A DNA stretch of 64,000 nucleotides from positions 1 through 64,000 of the forward strand of contig NZ_JADBGI010000009.1 of the NCBI RefSeq assembly GCF_014892575.1. Reading direction: 5' to 3'. The notes beneath the pieces were generated by a model. It had not been told where the DNA came from, searched no databases, and worked only from the letters and a program-made list of their open reading frames with translations. The position numbers and the translations under genes are program-made. Of the stretch, positions 8,042-16,176 are shown piece after piece. Positions within the stretch are counted from its first letter, which is position 1; every line of letters begins with the position of its first letter. This stretch comes from Nocardiopsis coralli (GTDB taxonomy: Bacteria > Actinomycetota > Actinomycetes > Streptosporangiales > Streptosporangiaceae).

Positions 8042-9039
8042 CAGCGGCGCTCCAGGGCGCTCAGGTACAGCTCGCCCCAGGAGACCTGCGGCGGCAGGTG
8101 TTCGTGCACGCGCTCGGCGAAGGCCTCCCGGTCCACCTCGTCGTTGACGGTGATGCTGCCGTCGGCCCGCCAGCGCTCGAGCGTCTCGGTCTCCTGGGCC
8201 TCGATGCAGGCGCGGGCCTGTTCGGCGCCCTCGTCCGCGGCCTCGGCGAACCGTTCGCTCTGCTCCGGCCCGAGGCGGTCGGCCAGGGTGTTGGCGGTGA
8301 CCAGGTGCACGGCCTGGACGATGTGCCCGGTGAGGTTGATGTATTCCTGGACCTCGAAGAGGTTGGCCGACTCGATCGTGGGCACCGGGTTCTCCTGCGC
8401 GTCGAGGGTGCCCTGCTGCAGGGCCATGTACAGCTCGCCGAGCGCCATCGGGGTGGCGGTTCCGCCCATCGCGGCGACGTTGTCGAGGTAGAGCTGGGCG
8501 TCGGGGGTGCGCACCTTGATCCCGGCCAGGTCCTCGGGGGTGTTGATCGGTTCGTCCGAGGTCAGGTGGCGGGTGCCGTAGTACCAGTGGGAGACCGGAA
8601 CGAGCGGGGTCTGTTCCTCCAGGCCCTCGAAGGCCTCCACGACCGCGGGGTCCTCGAGCGCGCCGGCGAAGTCCTCCGGGCCGTCGAGCAGGTAGGCGCC
8701 GTCGAGGATCTCCGCGGGGCGGTGCCAGGTGCCCAGGAACGAGGGGCCCGCGATCGCGGCGTCGAGACTGCCGTCGGCGACCTGTTCCAGCGATTCGGCC
8801 TCGCTACCGAGCTGCCCGGCCGGATAGGTCTCGATGGTGATGCCGCTCCCGGCGAGGGCGTCGCGCATCGCGGCCAGCCCGCACGTCTCGACGGGGTGCT
8901 GGTCCTCGTAGACGTGGGCCACGCGCAGCACGCTCCCCTCGTCGGGGGTGCACGCGGTCAGGGGCAGAGCCAGGGCGGCGCCGGTCGCCAGACAGCGGAG
9001 CAACGGGTGTGGGGGACGGTACGGGGGGTCGGGGTGCAT
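8041..9039 (-). CDS. dctP: TRAP transporter substrate-binding lipoprotein (DctP type)
   Basis: Extracytoplasmic binding protein of 332 residues. A signal peptide ends in the lipobox LTAC with C30 as the lipid-anchored residue, as expected in a Gram-positive cell. The mature part starts as a classical DctP (VLRVAHVYEDQHPVETCGLA) and contains LAGIKVRTPDAQLYLDNVAAMGGTATPMALGELYMALQQGTLDAQENP, of which IKVRTPDAQ and LYMALQQGTLDAQENP are family marks. I chose this ATG because GGGAGGA lies eight bases upstream and a signal peptide follows. The bound ligand is predicted to be L-fuconate or a related aldonate, by context only. Confidence 0.92.
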   Translation of the reverse strand: MHPDPPYRPPHPLLRCLATGAALALPLTACTPDEGSVLRVAHVYEDQHPVETCGLAAMRDALAGSGITIETYPAGQLGSEAESLEQVADGSLDAAIAGPSFLGTWHRPAEILDGAYLLDGPEDFAGALEDPAVVEAFEGLEEQTPLVPVSHWYYGTRHLTSDEPINTPEDLAGIKVRTPDAQLYLDNVAAMGGTATPMALGELYMALQQGTLDAQENPVPTIESANLFEVQEYINLTGHIVQAVHLVTANTLADRLGPEQSERFAEAADEGAEQARACIEAQETETLERWRADGSITVNDEVDREAFAERVHEHLPPQVSWGELYLSALERR

Positions 9040-9064
9040 GGGCGTCCTCCCGGGGGGCGAGGGA

Positions 9065-10129
9065 TCAGGGGTGGTGCGGCCCCACACGGTCGGTGAGGGG
9101 GACCAGACCGTGCTCGCGGGCGAGTGCGTCCAGCGACGCCACGGTCGAGGGGGCGAGGCCGGCGCGGTCTCCGGAAGCGCGGGCGGTGTCGTGTTCGACG
9201 TCGCCGGGGGCACGGACGGCACCGTCGGCGGGGGAGGAGCCGCGGATGCGCTGTTGCAGGTCGCGGACGCGCTGTTCGGTATGGGCGCGACCGGTGAAGG
9301 CGGCGGTGTCCAGGGCGACGACCAGGTGTCCGGTGTTCATCCGCGAGGACCGGTCGGCCCAGATGTCGCGGGTGCGGTGGGCGTAGGCGGCGTCGGTGAG
9401 GGAGGCGGAGAGCGCCTCCACCAGGACCGCGACCGCGGATCCCTTCGCCCCGCCGAAGGGCAGGAGCGCGCCGTCGATCGCCTCCTCGGGGTCCTCGGTG
9501 GGCCGGCCCGCGGCGTCGACCGCCCACCCGGGCGGGATCGGCCTGCCTTCGTTTCGGGCGGCCACGACCTTGCCGTAGGCGCCGGCGCTGGTGGCCAGGT
9601 CCGCGGTCAGGTGGGGCTCGTCGGAGCTGGGGACGGTGATGCTGAGCGGGTTGGTGCCGAGCAGGGTCTCGGTGCTGCCGTGGGGCGCGACCACAGGGCC
9701 GGTCGTGGAGGTCAGGACGGCGGCCAGGCCCTCCTCGGCCAGGCGGTGCGTCCAGTGCGCTCCGGCGCCGTAGTGGGTGCTGTTCTGCACCGCGACGGCG
9801 CCGATCCCGTGGTCGCGGGCCAGGCGGGACACCCGGGTGACGGCCGCCTCCATGGCGACCTGGCCCAGGGCCCCGTCCGCGTCCAGGACCGCCACGGCCT
9901 GCGACCGGTGGGTCCAGGAAAGGGTGGGACGCGGGTTGATGCCCCCGGAACGGAGGGCGGCGTCGTACAGGGGAAGGCGGAGGAGCCCGTGCGAGTGGGT
10001 TCCCCTCCGGTCGGCCTCGACGAGGGACTGGGCGGTCAGCCGCGCCGCGTCGTCGGCCACCCCGGCCCTGACCAGGACCTGGGCGGCGAAGTCGGTGAGG
10101 AGAGTGCAGGGAAGGGGGCGTGTTTCCAT
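9065..10129 (-). CDS. Malate/L-lactate dehydrogenase family enzyme (Ldh2 type)
   Basis: NAD(P)-dependent 2-hydroxy-acid dehydrogenase of 354 residues from the family unrelated to classical LDH. The family pattern ADRRGTHSHGLLRLPLY is at residues 38-54, followed by GGINPRP and NSTHYGAGAHWT. It is the first gene of the operon. Cleavage of 2,4-diketo-3-deoxyfuconate yields pyruvate and lactate, so the likely job is oxidation of that lactate to pyruvate; a sugar-acid substrate is an alternative. The chosen ATG has GGAGACGG upstream; a farther start 57 bases earlier would run into the promoter. Confidence 0.85.
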   Translation of the reverse strand: METRPLPCTLLTDFAAQVLVRAGVADDAARLTAQSLVEADRRGTHSHGLLRLPLYDAALRSGGINPRPTLSWTHRSQAVAVLDADGALGQVAMEAAVTRVSRLARDHGIGAVAVQNSTHYGAGAHWTHRLAEEGLAAVLTSTTGPVVAPHGSTETLLGTNPLSITVPSSDEPHLTADLATSAGAYGKVVAARNEGRPIPPGWAVDAAGRPTEDPEEAIDGALLPFGGAKGSAVAVLVEALSASLTDAAYAHRTRDIWADRSSRMNTGHLVVALDTAAFTGRAHTEQRVRDLQQRIRGSSPADGAVRAPGDVEHDTARASGDRAGLAPSTVASLDALAREHGLVPLTDRVGPHHP

Positions 10130-10163
10130 CAGGCCGTCTCCGTGTCCTATAGGAACATCGGTG

Positions 10164-10193
10164 ATCGTATATGTAGCCTGTGTCACACGACAA
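10164..10193 (-). promoter_or_regulatory. Promoter of the fuconate operon with a candidate operator
   Basis: On the minus strand TTGTCG (10188-10193) and TACGAT (10164-10169) are spaced 18 bp apart, a good vegetative promoter about 35 bases before the first ATG. The spacer contains the short palindrome GTGT-C-ACAC (10180-10188), a possible site for the operon's own GntR regulator. Promoter call by pattern only. Confidence 0.5.
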
Positions 10194-10204
10194 GGGGTGG
10201 AAAG

Positions 10205-10261
10205 CGCAACGGGCCCCGCACCGGTGCTTGGGTTCTAGCGGTGGGTGCGGGGCCCGTTGCG
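10205..10261 (-). terminator. Strong hairpin terminator of the MHS transporter gene
   Basis: Perfect 18-bp arms CGCAACGGGCCCCGCACC (10205-10222) and its complement (10244-10261) enclose a 21-base loop. The hairpin starts 26 bases after the transporter stop codon and ends just before the -35 of the next operon, so it insulates the fuconate operon from read-through. Confidence 0.85.
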
Positions 10262-10286
10262 TTCCCGTGGTTCCGGGGCCGGTGGC

Positions 10287-11654
10287 TCAGCTGCGGCCGG
10301 TCACCTGCGAGGGGATGTCGTCCAGGTCGTCCTTGCTGGTCTCGCGGCTGATGATGAGCGCCGCCAGCGTCAGGACCGCCACGAGCACCAGGTACCCGCC
10401 GACCCACGCCAGGCCGAACGTGCCCGCCAGCCAGGTCGCGATGTAGGGCGCGAAGGACGCCCCCAGCAGGCTCGCCAGGTTGTAGGCGGCCGAGGCGCCG
10501 GTGTAGCGCACCCGGGTCGGGAACAGCTCCGGCAGCACCGAGGCCATCGGCCCGAAGGTCAGCCCCATCAGGGACAGCCCGATGATGAGGAAGGCCATCA
10601 CCCCGACCGTGCCGCCGCTGCCCATCAGCGGGCCCATGACCAGGCCGAAGACGATGATGGCCACGGTCACGGTGATCAGCGTGGGGCGCCGTCCGAAGCG
10701 GTCGGCCAGCAGCCCCGAGATCGGGGTGAAGAAGGCGAAGAACAGCACGCCGATCAGCAGGAACACCAGGAACTGCGAGCGCTCGTAACCCAGGCCGGTC
10801 TCGGCGTCGGTGCCGAAGCCCAGCGAGAACACGGTCATCAGGTAGAAGAGCACGTACGTGGCGACCATGATCATCGTGCCCAGCACCACGGCGCGCCAGC
10901 TGGTGCGGAACACCTCGACCATCGGGGCCTTGGAGGTCTCACCCGAGGCCACGACCTTGGCGAAGGCCGGCGTCTCGTGCAGGCTCAGCCGCACCCACAG
11001 GCCCACGGCGATCATCACGGTCGAGAGCAGGAAGGGGATGCGCCAGCCGTAGGCGAGGAAGGCCTCGTCGCTCATGGCCTGGCTCAGCACCAGGAACACC
11101 CCGTTGGCGAGGAAGAAGCCGATGGGCGCGCCCAGCTGCGGGAACGTGCCGTAGAAACCGCGGCGCCCGGCGGGGGCGTTCTCGGTGGCCAGCAGCGCGG
11201 CCCCGCCCCACTCGCCGCCCAGGCCCAGGCCCTGGCCGAAGCGGCACAGCGCCAGCAGCAGGGGGGCCCACACGCCGATCTGCGCGTAGGTGGGCAGCAG
11301 ACCGATCGCGACGGTCGCGACGCCCATTGTCAGCAGGGAGGCCACCAGGGTCGCCTTGCGGCCCACCCGGTCGCCGAAGTGGCCGAAGACCCAGGAGCCC
11401 ACCGGGCGGGCCACGAACGCGATCGCGAAGGTGGCCAGCGACTGCAGGCGGGCGGCCATCATGTCGCCCTCGGGGAAGAACAGCAGGGGGAAGACCAGAA
11501 CCGCTGCGGTGGCGTAGATGTAGAAGTCGTAGAACTCGATCGACGTGCCCACGAGGCTGGCGGTGAGGACCTTCCGCTTGGGGTTGGTGGGAGGGTCCTC
11601 CGGCGCGGTTTGTGGCCGGCCGGCTGCCGGTGAGGGTCGGGCGACGTCCGTCAT
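10287..11654 (-). CDS. MFS transporter of the metabolite:H+ symporter (MHS) family
   Basis: Twelve-helix membrane protein of 455 residues. The first helix region SLVGTSIEFYDFYIYATAAVL and the loop GHFGDRVGRKATL identify the MHS branch (relatives of ShiA, ProP and KgtP), which imports organic acids, betaines or shikimate by proton symport. A cytoplasmic Pro-rich N-terminus precedes helix 1. It is a single-gene unit with its own terminator. No neighbour reveals the substrate; it lies upstream of the fuconate operon but is separated from it by the terminator and a promoter. Confidence 0.88.
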   Translation of the reverse strand: MTDVARPSPAAGRPQTAPEDPPTNPKRKVLTASLVGTSIEFYDFYIYATAAVLVFPLLFFPEGDMMAARLQSLATFAIAFVARPVGSWVFGHFGDRVGRKATLVASLLTMGVATVAIGLLPTYAQIGVWAPLLLALCRFGQGLGLGGEWGGAALLATENAPAGRRGFYGTFPQLGAPIGFFLANGVFLVLSQAMSDEAFLAYGWRIPFLLSTVMIAVGLWVRLSLHETPAFAKVVASGETSKAPMVEVFRTSWRAVVLGTMIMVATYVLFYLMTVFSLGFGTDAETGLGYERSQFLVFLLIGVLFFAFFTPISGLLADRFGRRPTLITVTVAIIVFGLVMGPLMGSGGTVGVMAFLIIGLSLMGLTFGPMASVLPELFPTRVRYTGASAAYNLASLLGASFAPYIATWLAGTFGLAWVGGYLVLVAVLTLAALIISRETSKDDLDDIPSQVTGRS

Positions 11655-11784
11655 GGGATTCTTTCCAGGTCAAAGCAGGAAACGATGCGCTGGATGCTAA
11701 CCCCGGTGGACACCATGTGGAACATTTGTCTCAGGATGTGGATGCCTCGGGCGTCCGTTCCGAAGCCCCTCCGGACACACCGAA

Positions 11785-11819
11785 GGCGCGCACCCCCCGC
11801 ACCGCAGGGGCTGCGCGCC
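11785..11819 (-). terminator. Hairpin terminator after the P-loop kinase gene
   Basis: Arms GGCGCGCA (11785-11792) and TGCGCGCC (11812-11819), extended inward by CCCC/GGGG pairs, lie about 70 bases after the stop codon of the kinase gene. It separates that gene from the transporter downstream. The rest of 11655-11886 shows no gene. Confidence 0.65.
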
Positions 11820-11886
11820 CTCATGTCTGCTTGGTCACCCCCGGTGGTCCGGACCCGCGTTCCGGCCGTCCCCCACCGGCCCGTGT

Positions 11887-12561
11887 TCACCCTCCCCGGC
11901 GCAGCTGCCGCCACCACCCCCGCGGTACCTGGCCCCCGGCCACCACACGGTCGCAGCGCTCCCGCACCGCCTTGACGAGCTCCCCGTTGGGCCGGTCGCT
12001 GCGCTCCACCCAGGCCCGCGCCTGCTCCGCGTCCGCGCCCCCGCGCATCTGGCGGCGCACCAGCCGGTGCTCCCGGTCGGCGTCGGGCACCTCGACGTAC
12101 CAGAGTTCCGCGTACAGCCCCCGGGCCGAGGACCACGGCTCCTCCTCGGAGGCCAGGTAGTTGCCCTCGGTCACCACCAGCCGCGTGTGCGGCAGGACCA
12201 CGTGCCGAGCCGCCACCGGCTCGTGCAGGGTCCGGTCGTAGTCGGGCACGTAGACCGGGTGGCCGGTCTCCACCGTCAGCCTGCGCAGCAGCGCCGTGTA
12301 CCCGTGGGCGTCGAAGGTGTCGGGGGCGCCCTTGCGGTCGCGCCGGCCCAGGCGTTCCAGCTGGGCGTTGGACAGGTGGAACCCGTCCATGGGCAGGTAC
12401 CCCGCGACCCCGGGGCCCAGCTCCTGCTCGACCTGGTGGACGAGGTAGCGGGCCAGCGTGGATTTCCCGGCGGCGGGCGGCCCGGTCAGTGCCAGGACCG
12501 TGCGCCGGCCCTCGCTCGAGGGGACCAGGGACAGTGCGTGAGCGACGAGGGACTCCGGCAT
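11887..12561 (-). CDS. Uridine-kinase-like P-loop nucleoside/sugar kinase
   Basis: Cytosolic P-loop kinase of 224 residues in the uridine kinase/phosphoribulokinase/PanK fold. Walker A is GPPAAGKST (27-35). PMDGFHLSNAQLERLGRRD follows near residue 57, then TFDAHGYTALLRRL, VYVPDYDRTLHEP and VVTEGNYL with the acidic Walker B residue. This pattern is that of the YggC/FrcK-like group, whose members phosphorylate nucleosides or sugars. The gene stands alone between terminators, so context does not give the substrate. Confidence 0.82.
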   Translation of the reverse strand: MPESLVAHALSLVPSSEGRRTVLALTGPPAAGKSTLARYLVHQVEQELGPGVAGYLPMDGFHLSNAQLERLGRRDRKGAPDTFDAHGYTALLRRLTVETGHPVYVPDYDRTLHEPVAARHVVLPHTRLVVTEGNYLASEEEPWSSARGLYAELWYVEVPDADREHRLVRRQMRGGADAEQARAWVERSDRPNGELVKAVRERCDRVVAGGQVPRGWWRQLRRGG

Positions 12562-12574
12562 GGACGAAAGACTA

Positions 12575-12606
12575 CGGCCCCGGGCACACGCGTGCGCCCG
12601 GGGCCG
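12575..12606 (-). terminator. Hairpin terminator after the DUF4916 gene
   Basis: Perfect 11-bp arms CGGCCCCGGGC (12575-12585) and GCCCGGGGCCG (12596-12606) with a 10-base loop lie 18 bases past the stop codon and are followed on the minus strand by a pyrimidine-rich stretch. Confidence 0.8.
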
Positions 12607-12624
12607 GTCCGCGGCGTGTGAGCC

Positions 12625-13149
12625 TCAGGGGACCTGGCCCACGTGGGCCAGCGCCTGGCGCACCAGGGCGCCCTGGCCGCCGGTCATGTCCTCGCGCGCG
12701 GCCTCCTCCGGGGTGAGCCACACCAGGTCCAGCGCGTCCTGGCGGGGTTGGCAGTCACCGGTGACCGGAACGACGTAGGCCATCGCCACCGCGTGCTGGC
12801 GCGGGTCGTGGAAGGGGGTGATGCCCGGGGTCGGGAAGTACTCGGCGACGGTGAACGGCTGCAGCGACGCCGGGATCCGGGGCAGGGCCACCGGCCCCAG
12901 GTCCTTCTCCAGGTGGCGCAGCAGCGCGTCGCGGATGCGCTCGTGGTAGAGCACACGCCCCGAGACCACCGACCTGTTGAAGTCCCCGCTCTCGTCGGCG
13001 CGCATGAGCAGCCCGATGTGGGTGACCATGCCCGCCTCGTCGACCCGGACGGGGACGGCCTGCACGTACAGCACGGGCATGCGCCCGCGGATGCTCTGGA
13101 GTTCCTCGGCGGAGAACCAACCCGGTTGGGTGTCGGTGGTTTCGGTCAT
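12625..13149 (-). CDS. DUF4916 (NUDIX-like) protein
   Basis: Cytosolic protein of 174 residues that matches the actinobacterial DUF4916 family, usually described as NUDIX-related. The sequence shows MPVLYVQAVPVRVD near residue 26, GRVLYHERIRDALLRHLEKDLGP in the middle and AMAYVVPVTGDCQPRQDALDLVWLTPEEA near the end, which is the strand pattern of a NUDIX fold. I do not see a canonical NUDIX box (GX5EX7REUXEEXGU), so hydrolase activity is doubtful. It is a single-gene unit with its own terminator. Confidence 0.75.
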   Translation of the reverse strand: MTETTDTQPGWFSAEELQSIRGRMPVLYVQAVPVRVDEAGMVTHIGLLMRADESGDFNRSVVSGRVLYHERIRDALLRHLEKDLGPVALPRIPASLQPFTVAEYFPTPGITPFHDPRQHAVAMAYVVPVTGDCQPRQDALDLVWLTPEEAAREDMTGGQGALVRQALAHVGQVP

Positions 13150-13439
13150 CGGGTGCGCGGCCTTCCCGGAGCGGGAACGCCGCTCCCTCCCTTCATGGGG
13201 CGCCGGATGTGCCCTACCGCTTCTATCGCACCTGTCGGGTGCGCGCACAGTGCGGGGACCGGTCCGGAGTGTCCGAGAGAGGACAGTGAGGGAACCGTGA
13301 CCGTGCGCAGCCCCATGTGTCCGAGTGGTGAGACCGGCCTGACTTGCGGGCCGGAGGACTCCCGCAACCTCTCTGGAGAGGTTACGATCTCAGGCGCGGT
13401 CGCGTAGTGGAAAGGTTACGTCCAGTGAGAGGTGGCCCA

Positions 13440-13850
13440 GTGGCGAAGGATGGCAGGTTCTCGAGCCCGGAGCGCTTCCGCTGCACAGGGGTGACGGTGG
13501 TACCCGTCCACGGTGAGATCGACCTGGCCACCGCCGACGCCCTGCGCGACCACCTGCTGAGCACCGCCAGGGCCTGTGGACACGACTGCTTGGTCGTGGA
13601 CCTGTCCGGGATCGGCTTCTTCGACGCCAGCGGTGTGCGCGCCCTGATCGCGGTCCACCACGAACTCACCCGCCAGGGCCGCCATCTCGCCCTGGCCGAG
13701 CCCACCACGGTCACCGCGCGGGTCCTGCAGACCCTGGAACTGGAACGCGTCTTCGAGGTCTACCCCGTGGTCGAGATGGCCCACTCCCACGCCGACGGGC
13801 GCCCCGTCCACCACGTGCCCGGCGGCCGCACGGTGCCGGGCACACACTGA
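13440..13850 (+). CDS. STAS-domain anti-sigma factor antagonist
   Basis: Small cytosolic STAS protein of 136 residues that, in its family, binds an anti-sigma kinase and releases a sigma factor. It has HGEIDLATADALRDHL near residue 24 and the phosphorylation motif DASG with S64. I chose the GTG at 13440 because AGAGGTGG lies upstream; longer in-frame starts lack a site. The unstructured His/Gly-rich tail is short. No anti-sigma kinase is adjacent, so the partner must lie elsewhere. Confidence 0.82.
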   Translation: MAKDGRFSSPERFRCTGVTVVPVHGEIDLATADALRDHLLSTARACGHDCLVVDLSGIGFFDASGVRALIAVHHELTRQGRHLALAEPTTVTARVLQTLELERVFEVYPVVEMAHSHADGRPVHHVPGGRTVPGTH

Positions 13851-13869
13851 GCGGAGCGCCCCGGCCGAG

Positions 13870-15579
13870 TCAGGGCAGCACCGAGCGGCCCTGACCGGAG
13901 CCCTCGTCCTCGCCCTCGACGCGCTCCACGAACGGCGCCAGCAGATCGGGCACGGACCCCTCGGCCCAGGCCACGCCCTCGCCCAGCCCCACGTCGGTCG
14001 CGGTGTAGAGGCCTTCGCCGGCCGCGGTCGTGGCCGAGACGTCGGCCAACCCCAGCCGGCGCTGGAACGGCGAACGGGTGATGCGCCAGCCGATGACCGC
14101 CGAGCGCTCCAGCGCCACCGTGGTGCGCACCGCCATGCCGCGCCGCACCACCAGATGGCGCGGGTGCAGCCCGTGGCCCAGTCCCCGGTAGGACCCGACC
14201 GCGTACCAGAACGCCACCACGCCGAAGAGCGCCGCCGCCGCGAACCACCCCCACACCGGGGCGGCCTCCGCCGTCCCGGACGTCAGAGGCACGGCCATGA
14301 CGTCGATCTCCACCGAGGACAGCGTCTCCGCCCAGGCCTCGCGCACCTGGACGTGCACCCACGTCAGGGCACCGGCCACCACCACGGCCCCCAGGGTCGC
14401 GAACCCCGCCCGGGTGAACCGGCGGCGCAGCGCCGCACGCGGGTGCACGCGAGGGGCGGGAGAGAAGGGCGAGTCGGAGGTCCGCAACAGGGTCGCGGCC
14501 AGGGCCCGGGCCCCCTTGCCGGGCATGGCCGGGGACAGGCGGCTCTTCGCGGCGGTCTTCTGCTCGTCGCCGGCCGAGAGCCCCGTGGCCACCGCCCGGA
14601 TCTCGGCGCCGCCCACCGAACGCAGCACGAAGGGTTCGCGCAGGGCCACACCGTTGAGGCGGCGGCCCTCCACCGACAGGGACACGCTGGTCAACAGGCC
14701 GCGGGTCAGGCGCACGGTCCCGTCGTCCTGCCGGGCCAGCCGGTAGTCCCACCAGGTCTCCACCGCCACGGCCAGCGTCACGACCACACCCAGGAGCAGC
14801 AGGGCGAACAGCGTCAGCGGGATCAGCAGCAACAGCTGCGCCAGGATGAACGCGCCGATCTCCGCGCCGCTGGGCAGCCCGAGCCACTGCGAGAGCCACT
14901 CCCAGCCCTGGCCGCCCATCTGCGCGTTGATGCCGACCAGGGTGGCGAGCACACCGAAACCGATACCGAGCGTGGCACCGGTGGCGGGCGCGTACGCGAA
15001 CCAGCGCGGGTTCAGGCGGGCCAGTTCCTCCTCGCCCTCCTCGGCGGGGGCCTCCTCGCCGCTGGAGCCCGGGGCGGGGCCGCGCTGCAACAGGTCGCGC
15101 CGCAGCTCCTCACCCTGCTCGGCGGTGACGAACTGCAGCTGCAGCTGGTCGGAGCCGCCCGCACCGGCCGACTCACCGGTGCCGACGGTGACCGTGCACA
15201 GCCCGAAGACCCGCGCGTACAGGGGCGCGGCCACGTCGACGCTGCGCACACGCTCACGCGGAATGGAGCGGTGGGCCTTGGCGATGATCCCCGAGCGCAT
15301 CTCCATGCGCTCGTCGGTGACCCGGTAACGGATCCTGCGCAGCCGCAGCAGGTCCACGTAGGTCGCGCCCGCGATGAAGAGCACGGCGGCCGGCACCGGC
15401 AGCAGCGCCCACCACCAGGCCATGGGAACGAGCGCGAAGGTCACCGTCACGGCGATCGCGATGGGGATGATGACCAGCGCGCCGCCGACGGTGTTGGCCC
15501 ACACGCTCAGCCGGCTCAACCCCTGCCAGTGCCCGGCCTCGGTGTCCTGGGTCTCCTCGATCTCCTCGTGCCCGCTCAT
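13870..15579 (-). CDS. Large bacterial PH-domain membrane protein (YdbT-like)
   Basis: Membrane protein of 569 residues with paired transmembrane helices near residues 33-70, 210-290, 390-415 and 450-475, each followed by a bacterial PH (bPH2) domain. Typical strings are RIRYRVTDERMEMRSGIIAKAHRSIPRERVRSVDV and, near the end, PRHLVVRRGMAVRTTVALERSAVIGWRITRSPFQRR. Its start overlaps the stop of the smaller PH protein (ATGA). This large-plus-small arrangement is that of YdbT/YdbS of Bacillus, a pair linked to resistance against bacteriocin-like peptides. Molecular activity is not known. Confidence 0.85.
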   Translation of the reverse strand: MSGHEEIEETQDTEAGHWQGLSRLSVWANTVGGALVIIPIAIAVTVTFALVPMAWWWALLPVPAAVLFIAGATYVDLLRLRRIRYRVTDERMEMRSGIIAKAHRSIPRERVRSVDVAAPLYARVFGLCTVTVGTGESAGAGGSDQLQLQFVTAEQGEELRRDLLQRGPAPGSSGEEAPAEEGEEELARLNPRWFAYAPATGATLGIGFGVLATLVGINAQMGGQGWEWLSQWLGLPSGAEIGAFILAQLLLLIPLTLFALLLLGVVVTLAVAVETWWDYRLARQDDGTVRLTRGLLTSVSLSVEGRRLNGVALREPFVLRSVGGAEIRAVATGLSAGDEQKTAAKSRLSPAMPGKGARALAATLLRTSDSPFSPAPRVHPRAALRRRFTRAGFATLGAVVVAGALTWVHVQVREAWAETLSSVEIDVMAVPLTSGTAEAAPVWGWFAAAALFGVVAFWYAVGSYRGLGHGLHPRHLVVRRGMAVRTTVALERSAVIGWRITRSPFQRRLGLADVSATTAAGEGLYTATDVGLGEGVAWAEGSVPDLLAPFVERVEGEDEGSGQGRSVLP

Positions 15580-16073
15580 GTGGCGTCCCCCGGGGTGGCC
15601 TCGGTGGTCTCGGTGAGCTGGTCCACCACCTCGGTGGCCAGCGTGTGGTCCAACCCGCTGATCTCGATCGGTCCGGCCGCCGACGCCGTGGTCACCGTGA
15701 CGCTCGAGAGCCCGAAGACGCGCTGGAGCGGCCCGCGCGCGGTGTCCACGGTCTGGATGCGCGACATCGGCGCCACCCGCCACTCCTGCCACAGCCATCC
15801 GCTGGAGGTGTAGACGGCGGTGTCGGTGACCTCCCACCGGTGCACGCGGAAGCGCCATTGCGGCATGACCACGGTGACGCCCAGCCCCGCCAGACCCACG
15901 ACCACCGTCACGAGCAGGAGCCAGAAACGGATCGGTTCGACGAAGACCGCCGTCACGCCCGGTACCGCCGCGGCCGCCACCGCCGTCAGCAGGGACCGGG
16001 TGGTCCACCACCAGATCGCCCGCTTGTCCACACGGTGGCGGGGTGGGCGCAGACGTAGAGCGTTGCTGATCAT
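15576..16073 (-). CDS. Small bacterial PH-domain membrane protein (YdbS-like)
   Basis: Protein of 165 residues with two adjacent helices (about 26-48 and 50-70) followed by one bPH2 domain (RFRVHRWEVTDTAVYTSSGWLWQEW, then MSRIQTVDTARGPLQRVFGLSSVTVTTAS). It is the first gene of a two-gene operon, with GGAGACGAGG upstream of the ATG and a 4-bp overlap with the large partner. The promoter must lie in the short gap shared with the divergent SPFH gene. Confidence 0.85.
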   Translation of the reverse strand: MISNALRLRPPRHRVDKRAIWWWTTRSLLTAVAAAAVPGVTAVFVEPIRFWLLLVTVVVGLAGLGVTVVMPQWRFRVHRWEVTDTAVYTSSGWLWQEWRVAPMSRIQTVDTARGPLQRVFGLSSVTVTTASAAGPIEISGLDHTLATEVVDQLTETTEATPGDAT

Positions 16074-16125
16074 CGTGGCCTCGTCTCCTCTCGCTGGGGC
16101 CCCGGGGGTGGGCCGTTCATTAAAA

Positions 16126-16135
16126 GTGATATCAC
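16126..16135 (+). promoter_or_regulatory. Perfect palindrome GTGATATCAC in the SPFH-RHH promoter
   Basis: The ten bases are an exact palindrome and sit just before TATGCT (16141-16146), which looks like a -10 element; TTCATT (16116-16121) is a poor -35. An operator between -35 and -10 would block polymerase. The second gene of the operon encodes a ribbon-helix-helix protein, the obvious candidate to bind it. Binding is inference. Confidence 0.55.
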
Positions 16136-16176
16136 AATGCTATGCTCGAGTCATCATCCGAGCGGAGGAGGAAACC

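Noticed and set aside
12625..13149. Active NUDIX pyrophosphatase
   Set aside because: The fold pattern is NUDIX-like, but I could not find the canonical NUDIX box residues; I kept only the DUF4916 assignment.
13870..16011. One 713-residue protein spanning both PH-domain genes
   Set aside because: The upstream part of that frame is Arg/Gly-rich antisense-like sequence; the ATGA overlap and two separate bPH2 proteins explain the region better.
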